Origin: Piper betle
Taxonomy: Eukaryota; Streptophyta; Magnoliopsida; Piperales; Piperaceae
Reading direction: 5' to 3'
Length of the DNA: 64,000 nt
Assembly (NCBI GenBank): GCA_033002965.1
Contig: JAURVB010013882.1
Coordinates: 193,501-257,500, forward strand
How positions within the stretch are numbered: the stretch's first letter is position 1; every line of letters starts with the position of its first letter. Below are positions 12,923 to 26,416 of this stretch, piece after piece. The translations under genes were made by a program, and so were the position numbers. The notes under the pieces were generated by a model. It had not been told where the DNA came from. It saw only the letters and a program-made list of their open reading frames with translations, and did no database searches.

Positions 12923-15844
12923 TGTAGCACCCCAAATCCGGTTCACACTCGTGAACCGAACCGGCATGTTACCAGCCCCGGTTAGGTCGGCTAACCCGAA
13001 CCTAACTCATACGGATCCAATCTCGGCGTCTTAAGATGTAGATACGACTTGTCATGCATGGATAAATTCATAAAACCCTAACATGATACTACATGGATGA
13101 CATGCAACCTAAATTTCACACCAACACAATTACAATCAAAATTAGTAAAAATTCTAAAATGAAAGGGACAGAATTTCCCCTAAAAATGCAATTAGGGGCC
13201 ACCCTGTCAAAATCGTATATTCAAACATATATACGTATAGCAACAATAACATTCACACATACTTCTAATCTATTATATTCATCATTCTCTGAACTTTGGG
13301 TCCTAACCCATCACACTTTTGCTGCGCTACTCTGATCATTTCACATTCTATCATGTCTCATGCATTTGAACATGTCATTCACAATATAATAACATAATAA
13401 CACAAAATTAAACATTCAGAAATCTAACATGTGTGTGTGTACAAGACCTCATTGCTCCTCCGTCCAAGCTGGCTCCTCCAACTCGTGATTATTACCTACA
13501 TATAGTATAAAAACACGTCAGTAACAAGTGTTACTGGTCCAGAAAATAAAATAACTATAACAAGCTGGCTATGAGAGCAAACTCTCATATGAAAGAAAAC
13601 ATCATATACTCCACGTGAACACTCTGAAGGGCACTACTGAGGAGCCACTGGGCTGCAGACCCGGTAGCATCCCGAACTTACTGATCTGCTGCTGGTACTA
13701 TGCCGCTCTCGGCACTTCTTTTCAGTACTTCTTGTGAAACTTTATCCTAAGCCCTCTCCTTACCTCCATATTTCTCCTGGCCTTGAGCACGAAGGCCGAG
13801 TACTCTCAGGCAGTCGCCTTTAGTACCCTTTGAACCACAAGTCCGGACATGCGCTGTACTAAACAGTACCCGTAAACCTCCACGTTCTCCGGGTGTGAGG
13901 AACTCAAACGCGGAGTTATCAGGATCCCTCGGGAATGGAACAGTCCGCTGGCACTAATCCAGAGCCCGCTTTGACTGTCACGGCATCCTCTGCATGGTAC
14001 GTGCAGTCGATTTCTCCATCTCTCGTCTCACTGAAAACGCGAAAACTACATATATATAGGGCTTGGGTAGGGATTTATATAATAGGCCCGAAGGCAACTT
14101 TTGGTGGATCTTGTTTTCGAAATCAACCTCGAGGGATCTCATCCTCGAGGGGTTATTAATCCGGAAAATGTTCGGTTAAATGGCCCGAGTTAAGTGGGAT
14201 CCGATAAAACGCCACTTAACCCGTCCTGCAGGCAATAAATCAAACATACAATAGAAAAGAGTAAAACGAGACGAGTCCTAAACGGACCTGGTAGAAGCTC
14301 CAACGTGTCATCGCGCCTAGGCGGCGAGCTCCTACTTCGTACCTACACATCAAAACTAAATACTAACGCCCGCTAACTAAATGATGCATCAAACACAATG
14401 AACATCACACAATTCAATCATCAACCATAACAAGCAACAATTATAATGTGAAAGTAATTCCAACTTATCCTATTAATATCAATCTAATTATATTTCCTAA
14501 GTTACGTTGTACTCGATTATCATGCTCAAATTTACTTTAGTTCATCAGGTCACTTAACTATCATTCCCTGTTAATCACATCATGCGCATCTTTACTTTAT
14601 TCATGGTCAAGACATTAATCATGATAATTAATCAACCCTAGCATGCTATGCTAACAATTATCATCAATTTTAAATAAATCAATCGGAGGTAATTATACCT
14701 CACATCGTCGGCAATCGGCGACGGCTAGGGTTCCGTCGCGCATCTCAGAGCTCAAATTTGGCGCTCATCGGCGTCCGAAGCTCGATCGGGCTCCACTGGG
14801 TGAACCCCGCGGAAGATCCGGTGAATTCCGGCGAATCCCAGAAATTCCGATTTTTCCGGCGGTTTTCCGGCAGCTGCTTGCGGTTTTCCGGCGACTTCCG
14901 GTGGTTTTCCGGCGACAATCGCCGGCGGCGTCTACTGGTCGGAAAGGGGTCGTGTTGGGTACCCTCGGAACCGGCTCGGCGACCCTGACTCATCTACGAG
15001 GTCGACGCGGCCAACGGAGGTGGTGGCTCGCCGGAAAACGGCTAAAACAGGGCCGGCGGCGATGGGTTGCTAGATCCGGCCGGCCAGGGCGGCGATGGCC
15101 TCCGCTCCGGTCGGGGAAGGCCGCTAGGGGGTCGAGGGTGTCGAGGCGACTACCCGATCATGGCGGCGACGGTCGCCGGCGGCGCGGGCGACCACAGAAG
15201 CGCGGCGCGGGCGTGGCGCTTGGCACGGCGATCCGGCGTCGCAGCAGCCCGATGGGGGCCGGACTTGGTCGGGGCAGCACGACGACGTCGTCATGGGGCT
15301 AGGCGGCGACGATCGGCGGCCGGGCAGTGCCGGCAGCGGCGGCGGCAATGCTGCACGGGGGCGGCGTCGGGGTTTGGGAAGAAAGGAAGGTGCGGTGGCA
15401 AAGTCGTAAATATTACTTGACTCGTCTCCGACTCGAGTCAAAATAATATTTAAGTCGTAAGAAAAATTCCAAAAAATTTGGGAAAAATCCCATAAAATCA
15501 AACAACACAAAAAAATCATAATGATATGCTCTAGAACTATCAACCCACCCAAAATGCCCGTAACGCGTCCTAACGCGGGTAACGGCCCAAAACTAATTCT
15601 ACGATCCATTATATATCATAATAAAAAAATGAACTGCATACTCTCATATATTCTGATAACTCATTCTTTTCTGTTGTGTTCATGACGTTATCATCATATA
15701 CTTGGGTACACATGACCCTCATGGCTCATACACGAGACCGGCGTCGGCTCAGTACACGTGTTCTGAAACTGACTCTACTCGAAAATAACGGTCGAACCGA
15801 CCGGTTCTAAATATAAAACCCTGACTCGAATCGTGGATTTTACA
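12923..15844 (+). mobile_element. Probable 2.9-kb solo LTR of a retrotransposon
   Basis: The element starts TGTAGCACCCC and ends TTTTACA, giving the TG...CA ends of an LTR; the TGTA(A/G)CACCCC start is common in large plant Gypsy (chromovirus, Tekay-like) LTRs. It is flanked by CAAAT (12918-12922) and CACAT (15845-15849), a 4/5 match to a 5-bp target duplication. No gag, protease, reverse transcriptase or integrase is found inside, and no primer-binding site or polypurine tract flanks it, which fits a solo LTR left by recombination. The 3' third (14700-15400) is a GC island with unrelated open frames that do not resemble proteins. The last ~480 bases match the reverse complement of 63233-63720, so this is a dispersed family. 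The Tekay assignment is an inference. Confidence 0.6.
14853..14916. repeat. Short direct repeats of GGTTTTCCGGC in the LTR GC island
   Basis: GGTTTTCCGG occurs at 14861-14870, 14882-14891 and 14903-14912, spaced exactly 21 bases apart, with degenerate copies around them. This is a local minisatellite inside the LTR. Open frames across it are low-complexity and are not taken as genes. Confidence 0.7.
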
Positions 15845-15849
15845 CACAT

Positions 15850-17540
15850 ATCATAAAAGTACCTCTTTCCAAATATTTGTATCTGCTTAAAATTAATAAA
15901 CTCATCTTGTAAAAGTTTCATTTTTTATAAATAGGCTCTGCTTAGACAAATGGAGAGAGCAATGCCCCTTTATTTAGAGTAAATCTTGGAGGAAAATTTT
16001 CTTCCCCTTTTATAGTTAGTTATTAGAATACTCAAATACACACACTATGGGTATATTTAAAACTTATTATTAATATATATTAAAAATATATAAAATTAAT
16101 TTAAAAATATTGTTATATTATTTTTAAATAAAAATGATGAATATTTATTAAATTTTAACAAAAAAATATAGTTGTATTCAAATATTAAAAGTGAGTTTAA
16201 TTTTAATAAGTCACAAAATTTAACACTTGAATAAATTTATTTTTTAGAAAGATTTTTAATTCAGATGGAATTATACTCAACATTTTTGCTTAATAATAAA
16301 TAACAATGCATAAATAAAAATAAATAAATAGATAAAAATATATAAAAAATTAAATTAAGCATGTACTATTAAATAACAAAATTTAATTAGAGTGATAGTA
16401 ATTATGAAAATATTAAAATTTATCAATATTTTTAAAATTTCTAAATTGAATACAATTATACTTCAATGGTTTCTAATAAACAATACTAATAATAATAATA
16501 ATAATAATTTCAAATCAAGTAAGTATTTGTAGACCCATAAAATTATTATAAATCAAATCAGAATTAATTATAAAGAAAAAACTGATTTACGATGAAAGCG
16601 AAAATCCCCTATGTTTTAATATAAGGAGGTTAATTTAAGGTCTTCTAACCTAGTAAGATCACCTATTTAATTATTTATAATTATTCTTATAAGTTATATT
16701 ATTTGTTACCTTGAATTATAATTGGCTAGCCTGATTAGAAATCTTCCATGTATGTCCCATCTACCCACTAATAATAAACATTAGGGTTTTCGCTCTCATT
16801 GTATTTTAGGCTTTTTTATGTTAGTGATTAATTATAACCCCACAATAAATTTATAAGCTCATTAATACTAACTTAATTTTTTATATTATTATTATTATTC
16901 AAGTAAGAGTATAATTCTACCCAAATTAAAAATCTAAAAAATTTTAGCCCTTCAACAATTTAATGAGTTCATTAATACTTACATAATTTAAAATTATTGC
17001 TATTGTTATTTAATTAAGAAAGTGTTAGAGTATAATTTTACCCAAATTATAAATCTTCAAATATTAATAAATTTTAATATATTTTTAATTATACAACTCA
17101 AAATAAATTTGATATTTAATATACATATTATTATTGTTGTTTATTATTAGAAAAAAAATTAAAGCATGAATCTACATAAATTGAGAATTTTAAAATATTA
17201 ATAATTTAATGATCATACTATTTGAATTAAATTTATTATTTAATATGCATTCTTAATTTAGATTTTTACAAAATTTAATTTATTATTTATTTATTTATTT
17301 ATATTTTGTTATTTATTATAAAGAAAAAAGCTTTGAACATAATTCTATATGAATTAAAAATTTTTAAAATAAATTTCATATAATCATTAAATATTTGTTC
17401 TTATAAAAATTAAAATTATTATTAATATTTCTATGCAACTATATTTTTTGCTAAATTTAGCAATTATTCATTAAATAAATATGGATAAATTTTAATATAT
17501 TTATAATTATACAACTCAAAATAAATTTGATATTTATTGT

Positions 17541-17582
<42 letters not shown>

Positions 17583-18700
17583 GGAAAACATTGAAGCATA
17601 ATTCTACCTAAATTAAGAATTTTAAAAGATTGGTAATTTGACAATTATACTATTCAAATTAAATTTATTATGCAATACACATTGTTAATTTAGATTTTTG
17701 CAAATTTTATTTAGTTAATTATTTATTTATTTGTTTATATATTTTATTTATTATTAAAAAAACTTAGAGTATAATTTTGTATGAATTAAAAAATTATAAA
17801 AATAAATTTAAAATAATTATTACAATAATTACTCATTAAAATTAAAATTACTTCAATATTCATATACAACTATATTTTTGCTAAATTAAATAAATATTCA
17901 TTATTTTAAATTTAAACAATATACCAATATTTTTTAAATTAATTTTGTACATTTTTAATATATATATATTAATAAATTTTAAATGAACCACGCACATCGG
18001 TTTACTAATAATAACTCTAAGTCATGAGATAGTAAGCAAGTCTGATCGTTATAATTAAGTGATTGTTTAAGATTTTTACGGTTTAGTGACAAAAATTCCT
18101 TACGTACGCATGAAAGATTTGCCACAAGTCCTTTCCTGTTTTCATACATGCTACTTCCAATTTCTAACTCTTCTTTCAAAGTAGATTTCCTACTTTCCCC
18201 TACACATAAATACACATATATGTATATGTATTCTTGTATATATACATACTCTTGTTTTGTTTGTCTACTCGCCTTTGGGTCGAAACGGGCTAAGATTAAC
18301 AGTATTGTTTTGTGATAAGAAGGGAATTAAAAAATATAGAATAGGATATAGAGAAAACATGTTGGTAAACAAGCTCATATAAGCCAAGTTTGATACTAAG
18401 TGCTCATTGAAAGATTTGCTTCCGACCGCTTACCTGTTGATCAACATATCTATCAATTTCTGCTCTATTCAATGCAAGGTTAGGTTTCTAAGTCATTTAT
18501 CTCTTATGATTACAATATTTTAATACTTGTTAATAATCATACATTACGAAAGCGCTTTGTAACTGTTGAAAACCTAATTGAACTTCTTGAAGTATGGTTC
18601 TTACTAAATTATTGAAAAATTGTATCCAAAGCGGGATATGTTGATGAAATTAATGAAGATCACGTTGCACAATAACTTAGATTACTAGATACATTGATCA
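15850..18700. other. Very AT-rich gene-free stretch with ATT microsatellites
   Basis: About 2.8 kb of extremely AT-rich DNA with many TTTATT and ATTATT words. Microsatellites of ATT/AAT units lie near 16480-16507, 16882-16900 and 17535-17583. Two stretches around 17040-17260 and 17480-17700 resemble each other (both carry ACAACTCAAAATAAATTTGA followed by a TTATTATT run and an ATTCTAC-type segment), so a segment of roughly 440 bases looks duplicated and diverged. No gene is visible. Confidence 0.5.
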
Positions 18701-20076
18701 ACCTTCATAAGTCTATTTTGTATTTAATTTTTATAGTATGAAAAAAGAGATATTTGATATATATATGTATGTATATAAAGTTGATAGGAGGAGCCAAACA
18801 GGAGTAGAGAGAAGAAACAGGCGCAATCTAATAACCTGCAGGAGCAAACAGAGGAGTTGAACCAAGCTAACAACTTGGAACGAATAGAGCAGTTCAACTT
18901 GCCATTGTCATTGCCATCAAAGGCGTCATACAAACTTCGGAAAAGAAAAGGGGTATCATGCAAATGAGCATTACAATATGAAGTCCAAATGGGTATGTTG
19001 AGATGTATCAGCCATAGAAAACATCCAAGGAAACAAGAACTTCCACAACGGGCACCATTGTTCTAAGTCAATTCTAGGAATAAGATAGCACACTTTTTTA
19101 CATTTTAGAGATCATTTTTTACCATGAAAGTTTCTATTGAACTACTTTGATAGAATTAGTGCTTATGTTAATCCCCATGAATGGGTAGTTATCATGTCTT
19201 TTAACAAATATAAAACAAGAAAATTATTATGCTTCAATATGTCTGTCTCAAGTTAACATACTTGATTTCCAATATGAATAGCTAATGAGATAATCATGTC
19301 TAAGTTCGAAAGAATATAACTTGTGTAATTTAAGTAGATGGTTAGATTCAGCTTGCACCTGGTACTCTTCCATCAGTTTGAACTCAAACTGATACTAATC
19401 AACCTCTCGAAAAGCCTACCATATTAGACATTACTAGGTTATCACAAATTTAAGGAAAATAATATGAACTATTTGTCAAAAAGCATACATAGATACCCTT
19501 ACAATAATGGCAATATATAACCTGAAATTAACATGGCATAGCCTATTAACAAGATTTGACGATTGAATTATCTAAATAAAGATTATACATTATAATGATT
19601 CTACAACAAATTGTGGTATTCAGAAGCTCGGCTTAGGAAGTCAAATCTTCATAACATGCATTGGATGACAAAATTGCTGTCCAAATTACACCTGTGAAAC
19701 ATCTTCGAACCAAATATGAATCAACCTCAAAGGAATCAGACAACGAAGAACAACATCGATCATGTATAGAAAAGTTGCACACTAAATTTTACAGACAACT
19801 AAATAGAATCGACAAAGATTACAAAATTGAAAAGAAGCAGCAAATCATGGTCATCTTTCAGCAAAAACTGATCACACTCTCTGCATGGAAATTTTCCATC
19901 AATACCTAGATCTTATTTAAGGCCAAATCATTAAATGAAAGTGAGACAGTAATTGAGCTAAAGTACCATTCAACTCTCACCTTGCTCTCATCAGCAAGCT
20001 CAAAGAACATTCAACAGCTACCATTGAGCAGAAATCCAACAAATCCGCCACCAAGGACATGCACGCGTTAAGTTCT
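18701..20076. other. Region downstream of the PDV2 relic, no recognisable gene
   Basis: Only short open frames occur here: one of about 79 codons on the minus strand near 18724-18963 and one of about 82 codons on the plus strand at 19661-19909. Neither resembles a known family and neither has splice or codon patterns like the real genes nearby. It may include the old 3' end of the PDV2 locus. Confidence 0.35.
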
Positions 20077-21707
20077 TCATCCACAACCGTAATTAGCATC
20101 TGGTGTCATTATAACAGGTTCAAACGGTGACTTCTACACGCTCCTTCACGACACAAAGTGATTGACCATTCTCTTCAACAAGTGTCTTCCCTTGTGGACA
20201 TTTGACATGAACATGCTTTTGCATGGCCTGCTATCTTCTGAAAGAGCTCTAAAAGTTTGAAACAGTTGGTCTTATTTCCAACGTTCACTTCCAGCCCAGA
20301 CATATTTAAAACAGTCATCACACTGACAAGGGTTACTGCTTTGATTCCGAAGCCAAAAACTCATCTTAATCCAGACAAGGAGGTTCTCTGTTTGGAAGGC
20401 TTCTTCGGCTCAGTTTAAGTTTGTAGTGTTAGGCCTCAGTTTGCCACTAACTTCAATTTCATTAGAACTTCTCCAGGTACGGGCGGGAATAAGGGTTGTC
20501 CTGACGACAAAAGCTTAGAGGCTTCATGAATCACTTCCAAATCGGCTCCTCCATAGTAGGAATTTTCGAGCAGTGTTGATCTCGGACAGGACAGCTTCAT
20601 GCTCATACTGTTGTTGCTTGTTGAAGACCCTGCTCAGATAATGAACAGTATAAATCAATCCTATTATTAAGCTTTATCGTGACTAGTGGGCATTACGTCA
20701 ATAACTAAAAGTTATTACCACAAACAAGCTTACAGAAGTCAATAAACAGTCATATAATTTTTTTGTTTTGGGAAGGGGGTAGGGGGTGGAGGACATTTAA
20801 TCAATCAAGAATGGTAGAATGAACCAATAAATTTCAACGAGTACAAATGCATCCGTCAATTTCAGAATGTCCAAAGAACTCATTAAAAACCTTAACATTC
20901 TATTTATAGGTTAAAACCATCAAAATTCAATACGCCACACCAACTATTTTCATGTTGATTCATTTCAGAAGCTAAAACGGATGCTACCAGATTGATTACA
21001 AACAAAAAGTTGAAGTTTTCAAAGAGTATGGTAGGTGTATTCCTTATATACCATTCATCGAAAAGATAAAATCAGAACAATAATTCCATAATAAGCGAAA
21101 ACAATATGCGACCACAAATTCCCAACATGCATCAATTAAAAGGACACTAACCATAGCGACAACTTCACTGCTATCTGACCATGGCAACACTAATAATTAG
21201 ATTCCACAACACCACCAGATTATCGAAATTATGTTCGTCCCAACATTGAAAAAACCGTAAATAAGAATTCACACCACGAAACCAACCAAGCACAAACAAA
21301 GGCAAAATCTTTTTCACCAAAAATGGCTACTCATAGCGTAGCCTGCGATCCACACAATTCTCCCACGGAAACACACAAAAAAGAAGCACCGTTGAACCAA
21401 AGCTATTGAAAAGGATTCTTACCAAACAACAAGCTCAACAACACCACAATCTAAACAACAAGGAGAGAAGACGGTGAGTAAGGAGATACTCAAATGGGAA
21501 CCTGCAACGAAGCGAGCTGCCCCTCGAGGGACACCATGGCGTCCCTAATGCTCAACAGACTCGCCACTCCTCCTCCCTCCTCGTCCTCCTCCTCTCCTTC
21601 GCCGCCGGCGGGGCGTGCGCAGGCTACGTCGACGGAGCAGTAGATCTTGGTGCGGAGGTCTGCGGCGCGGCGGAGAACGGCGGCGCTCTCTTGACGGCGG
21701 CCTCCAT
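20077..21707 (-). pseudogene. PDV2: Decayed PDV2-like plastid division gene
   Basis: PDV2 is an outer-envelope protein that recruits the dynamin-like ARC5 to the chloroplast division site. Exon 1 (about 21707-21502) encodes ...ADLRTKIYCSVD... and SLLSIRDAMVSLEGQLASLQ, the family's N-terminal coiled-coil block. Exon 2 (from 20630) encodes QQQYEHEAVLSEINTARK, then YYGGADLEVIHEASKLLSS, a transmembrane-like stretch (VTLVSVMTVLNMSGLE), VKCPQGKTLVEENGQSLC, VKERVEV and the terminal PDANYGCG. These pieces sit in different frames: the only plausible ATG is one base out of frame with exon 1, the exon 1/2 junction is out of phase, about 20 bases are lost after INTARK, stop codons follow GEVLMKLKLVAN, and another shift precedes PFEPVIMTPDANYGCG. 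The middle of the protein is also shortened. Order and orientation are preserved, including an intron, so this is a decayed duplicate and not a retrocopy. Confidence 0.8.
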
Positions 21708-22676
21708 CAACTCCGGTGTCGGCGGACTCCTACTCAAATTTTTGGTGAGATAAGATGACATTATTTTAAAGTACGTGATAGTAACGTGATAGCTATAAGG
21801 CATGGGGTTATTATTTGCAAAATAAATTATGGATGGGTTTGGATATAAGATATTGAATTAAATATTATTTAATTTAAATCTGATTATTTTTAGTTGTATT
21901 TAATTCAAAGTAAAATATTTTTTCTGTTGTCAAATTAAAATATATTGTGAACTCTAATATAATTCGGTTTGGAGATTAGATCATATATTTTAAATACGAT
22001 TAAATCCGATTTGAACGGTCATTTCGATCAATAAACTAATATTCTGGTTCATTTCGATCAACTACCAATTTTCTAATTTAAATAAGTATATTTGTAGTGT
22101 TCATACTTAGCTCGTGTTTAACCGAATCATATTTTGAGCTCATTTCGATCAATTAACTAATATATCGCGTTCCTTGGGCTCAAACTTGTACTTGGGTATG
22201 AAGCAAATTAGAACAACTTTCAAATAAATTCATGTGATTCTCATCTCAATCCACGTATGATTGAAGTTACTTTAAAATTTTTCTTTGCTGAATTTGCATT
22301 TACCGACAATTATGAGGCTATTAGGTGGAAAGCAAAACAGATGCAAATACATTCTCATAAAGAATATTGCTTCACTCTTCTACACTTGTTCTCACATTTT
22401 GATACATGGAATTCGATTCATGTGCCTGTTTTCATGTGTTTTTACCATGTAAGAATTTTAGCTATACTCAAAACAGCATACAAGATTTGTAAAAACCCTC
22501 TCTTGCATTTACAAGCTTGCATATTTTATATCAATGTCTGAAACCAAATACAGAGAGAAATGAGCTTTTCTATATTACATAGCAGATCATGAAAGGCCGA
22601 ACAATAAGTATGCAACTCTTGGGGGGAGCTTGGTCAATCTGGAATACAACCATACAAGCATCTGTACTTTCCATTC
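21708..22676. other. Intergenic region between PDV2 relic and DUF547 gene
   Basis: AT-rich. Around 22015-22160 the words TTTCGATCA, AACTAATAT and GGTTCATTTCG recur in short direct repeats (22020-22045, 22050-22070, 22135-22160). The interval 22257-22541 is open on the plus strand but resembles nothing known and overlaps the likely 3' UTR of the minus-strand DUF547 gene. Confidence 0.35.
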
Positions 22677-25600
22677 TCATTTCACTAGTTCTCTTGATAG
22701 CAAATACCGGAACGAGTGGTTGTGAGGTACCCATTCAACACTTCTTCTTGGCTTCTCCTTCTGACACTTTTGTGTGGCTCTTCTTAGTCCTACTGGGAGA
22801 TGGTGCTGCACCATGTCCACAACACTTGCAGGACTTAGTCCTGAGTCCTTTGCATAACACTCCATCACTTTGGGCAAACACAGCTTGTGGTCCCTTTGTA
22901 CACTGATTGCTTCTCTTATGTATTCTTCTTTTGCAACTTCAAGCTCTTGCAACACTCTCTTGGCAGTGTAAACTCGAACCTGAATGCACATATTTTAAAC
23001 TATGAATATATCTTACATACCAAATCAAATATATTTAATTATCATTGCCGCAATCGTTTTCAACACCTTATCCCAGATATATTGAAGTCGCGAAAATGGA
23101 TCTTGTATGACAAATTGTTTTTTATGACCTTCAACTAGATGGCATGAAACCAAAGTAAAAACAAAGTGATGAGCCATTTCAGTCAACCAATATGATCTTC
23201 CATTGGAATATCAGAAGGTTGGGAACAAAGAAAAGCCATTGAAGCAAAAGGCTAAATTTACTAGATCAATGAATCAAAAATGATACGAGCTGCAATTGAA
23301 AAAAGTGGGAAAAATAAGACCAACTTGTATCCACCAAAAATGACATCTATTCCATCATAAAAAGTACACTTTGACTAAGAGGTTTACCGCAGGATCAGAA
23401 TGGCTTCCTGTGCAAAGTGCAAAATGTAGAAGAGGTTCAGGACACTCAATGGCATAAGACTGCCACCCATCTCCTCTGAACTTCATTTTTGGGGAGAAGA
23501 TTGTTCTGAGCCACTGTAGAAAAACCAAACAACGTCGTTGTATATGCTTAATTGAAATTAAAAATCACATTTGCCATACTAGTCATAAAAATGATATCAG
23601 CTTATGACATGCAATCTTATACTACACAGCATATGCTACTATGAACTTCATAAAATTTTGGGTTTTGAACGGAGGAACCTGTCCAGGACGATTTGTTCGA
23701 CACCCTAAAATAGATGCTTGGATTGTATCTGCACTTAGAATTTGGCCGCCCACGTTGTATGCTGCCTGATCAAACAAAAAGAGGCACTGTAACCTACCAT
23801 AATGCTAACTATATTGAGGGAACTTCCACAACACAATACTACATTCTGACCTTACTAAAAAGTGAGCCTCTCTTTGTACCATACTGTGAAATCCCATACA
23901 CGATATAAGCCTGTGGGATAGAGCCAGAGTGTGAATCCATATGATCAATGTTAACAGCATGTAACTACAGATAGCACTTACATGCATCACCAGTGCATTA
24001 TGTACATTGATCCAGAAAGCAAGTTTCTCTTCGTGCTTCATTTCCCTTGGATCAACCTTCTCTAACCTCTGAACTAGTACCCTGAATGTTTTTGTCAAAC
24101 TAATGAGACTATGCTTGCTATGATATTAGTCCGTTTACTAAGTTCATAATTTTTGCTTGCAAAATAACTAAGTAAACTAGAAAAAACTTGAAGGGTCTAA
24201 CTTACTTAAAAGTCTGTAGCATGTCTTGAACCTCGTGGATCCTGTGAGTGTCTAGGCACATCTCTGGAACTTCAAGAAAGGAGCTGAGTGGTCGACTAAA
24301 TTCTTTCGATCCATCATCCTGGAACGATCGCAGCCATGAACCAAAGGTTGAAAGTTTTTTAATTCTTGGGCTCCATAGATCCCGGTGGTCCTGTGGTGAA
24401 AATGCACTAGAGGATGACAATGAAGAAGTTGGAGAAGTGTAGGTTCCATTATGAGCTGAGTTATCTGCAAGTTTGCAGTAAATGGATGCCATGGATCTAA
24501 TAACATCTTCAGAAAGTCTGTTTGGTGTCTCAGGCACATGATCAGAAACACATGTTCCAAAATGTTCTGCAAGGCTGGGCATATTTGTTCTTTCATTCCG
24601 AATATACTGCAAAGAAGTTGAGAAACATACAAGAAGCCTTGATATCAAAACTGAAAATTTTATTAGTATAAATTTAAAGAAATGCAAAAACAAGTTTAGC
24701 CAATGTTGAAGGCATTCATCGTGAATAAAAAATGCAAACTCATCTCCATCTCTTTATCTAACAAGAAAATGTAACAATTAATATGTGCTTGATAGCTCCC
24801 TACTACCTGTAGGAAAGATAAAGGTTGTGAATGGCATGAACGCAGAGCATTATCAACTTTTTCAACTGGAGGAGAAGTTTTTGTTAGCCACACTGAACGG
24901 GGAGATAGTGAAGATTGGCTTCTTTGAACACTACGGCTATTAGCACCACCAATGGCTCTATGGTTCCCACATTCCTTTTCTATGCTAACTGGCAGGTTCT
25001 TTGGAACCTGTATAATACTAGAACGTAGGAGAAATTCTTTCTTCATTATAAATCTGTTGCCAGGCCTAGTTCCTTCAATCGAGGTTGTTGGTCTTCTTTT
25101 ATCCAGTGTGGATGGAGATGAAAGTTGATGATCAAAGGCTTTCCTATAGAGGGATAGAAGATATTGCTCCAAATGCATGACCTCCAATTCTAGCGCATCA
25201 ATCTCTTTGATCAATTCCTTGGTGGGCTGAATGAACAGAAAGCAACCATGAATTACTGCAAATACTCTATCTGAATTCATACAGATTGAAGTTATGCATA
25301 ATTTCTTCCATATTGTGTGTGGCAGTGAGCTTTACATTGATGAAATTTGCGATGAAAGCTCATAGAGAGTCATTCAAATGTATATAGATGATAGCAAAAG
25401 TACTACGATCTTAATTTATTAGAGCACTTTACATTATTATGAAGGATCACAGATAGAAAAGTCCGAATTCATTATAAGAATCAATTGCAAGATATACCTT
25501 GGGCATTGCCTTCTCTGTTGAAACACTAAAAGAGGTAGATTTATATCCCAATGCTTTCTCTAAGGCCTTCCTCACAGAAAGCTGATCCTTCAATCTCTTC

Positions 25601-26416
25601 TCAAGGTGAAAGATCTGTACTCACAGATACAAAAAAAAGTCGTATTAAAACGCATATTTGGTAGTGTTATGTTGCCAATCACTTCATGACATGATAACTT
25701 ATTACATGCACTAGCCTAATACCTCTTTCTTCAGAGAACTTTGTGGTGTTTGAGTAGAGCTCTGTTTCTGATCAGTGTCATTCCGGGCTTCGGTTTCCCT
25801 CATATTCTACAGAAAGAGAATATTCGATGTAGATAAATGTGCATGGCAGACATAAGCAGAAAGATATTTGGAGAGCTAGTAGACAAGAGATTATTCCCGT
25901 TTGTGCAAAAAATCAAAGATCTAAAGCGCAGTAGTTGAAGGGCATTCAAAAAGAAAAGATAGCATATATTTGCTTCATAAATCAGCACATTACATGTAAA
26001 CAATGTACATAGGGACACAATCAAATGAATAACACGCTGTACTAATAAACAGACAATTCTTCGTTGAGAATAAATTAGAGATTACCAGCTTCAAGTTGTG
26101 ACTGTTCATGGCAGAGCTTTTACAATCGTCTACCTCATCTTTTTTGTCAGGAAAACTGCCATTAAACCTCATGGATCAGAAGTTTAAAAGTAAATACCAA
26201 TTCAACAATATATCAGCAATTTATTGGTTGATTTGTGATGGGGAGAAAAAATCTGGATAGCCCATAAGAATCTAGTGAATCCACTAAGTCAAATAAATTA
26301 AATTTATGTAAGCACAATATGGTTTTGAGTGGAAAAAACAGAACTTCAAACTTTTAGCATTACCTCTTGGATCGTTTGTGCCTTGGCAATTCTTGAGCAG
26401 ATTGTAGTTCCCCCAT
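22677..26416 (-). CDS. Leucine-zipper / DUF547 domain protein, complete 10-exon gene
   Basis: A plant-specific protein with an N-terminal coiled coil (annotated in databases as ternary complex factor MIP1 leucine zipper) and a C-terminal DUF547 domain; the molecular function of the family is poorly known. Exons on the minus strand: 26416-26364, 26167-26086, 25806-25723, 25614-25498, 25226-24807, 24606-24206, 24081-23982, 23765-23679, 23513-23388 and 22979-22677. They sum to 1773 bases (590 aa) with consistent phases and GT-AG sites. The start MGELQSAQELPRHKRSK is typical. Residues about 70-140 form the coiled coil (FHLEKRLKDQLSVRKALEKA, then LIKEIDALELEVMHLEQYL). The middle is Ser-rich and probably disordered. 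DUF547 covers roughly residues 385-530, with FWINVHNALVMHAAYNVGG as the clearest block. The tail after LPKVMECYAKDSGLSP is the usual conserved C-terminus. A 5' UTR intron probably lies upstream, because a splice acceptor sits just before the leader at about 26450. No lesion is seen. Confidence 0.93.

Noticed and set aside
14745..15609. Several open frames of 76-161 codons on both strands
   Set aside because: They lie in the GC island of the LTR-like element, are Arg/Gly/Pro-rich and overlap on opposite strands. None resembles a retroelement protein.
22257..22541. A 94-codon plus-strand open frame beside DUF547
   Set aside because: It is AT-rich, has no family signature and lies where the DUF547 3' UTR is expected.
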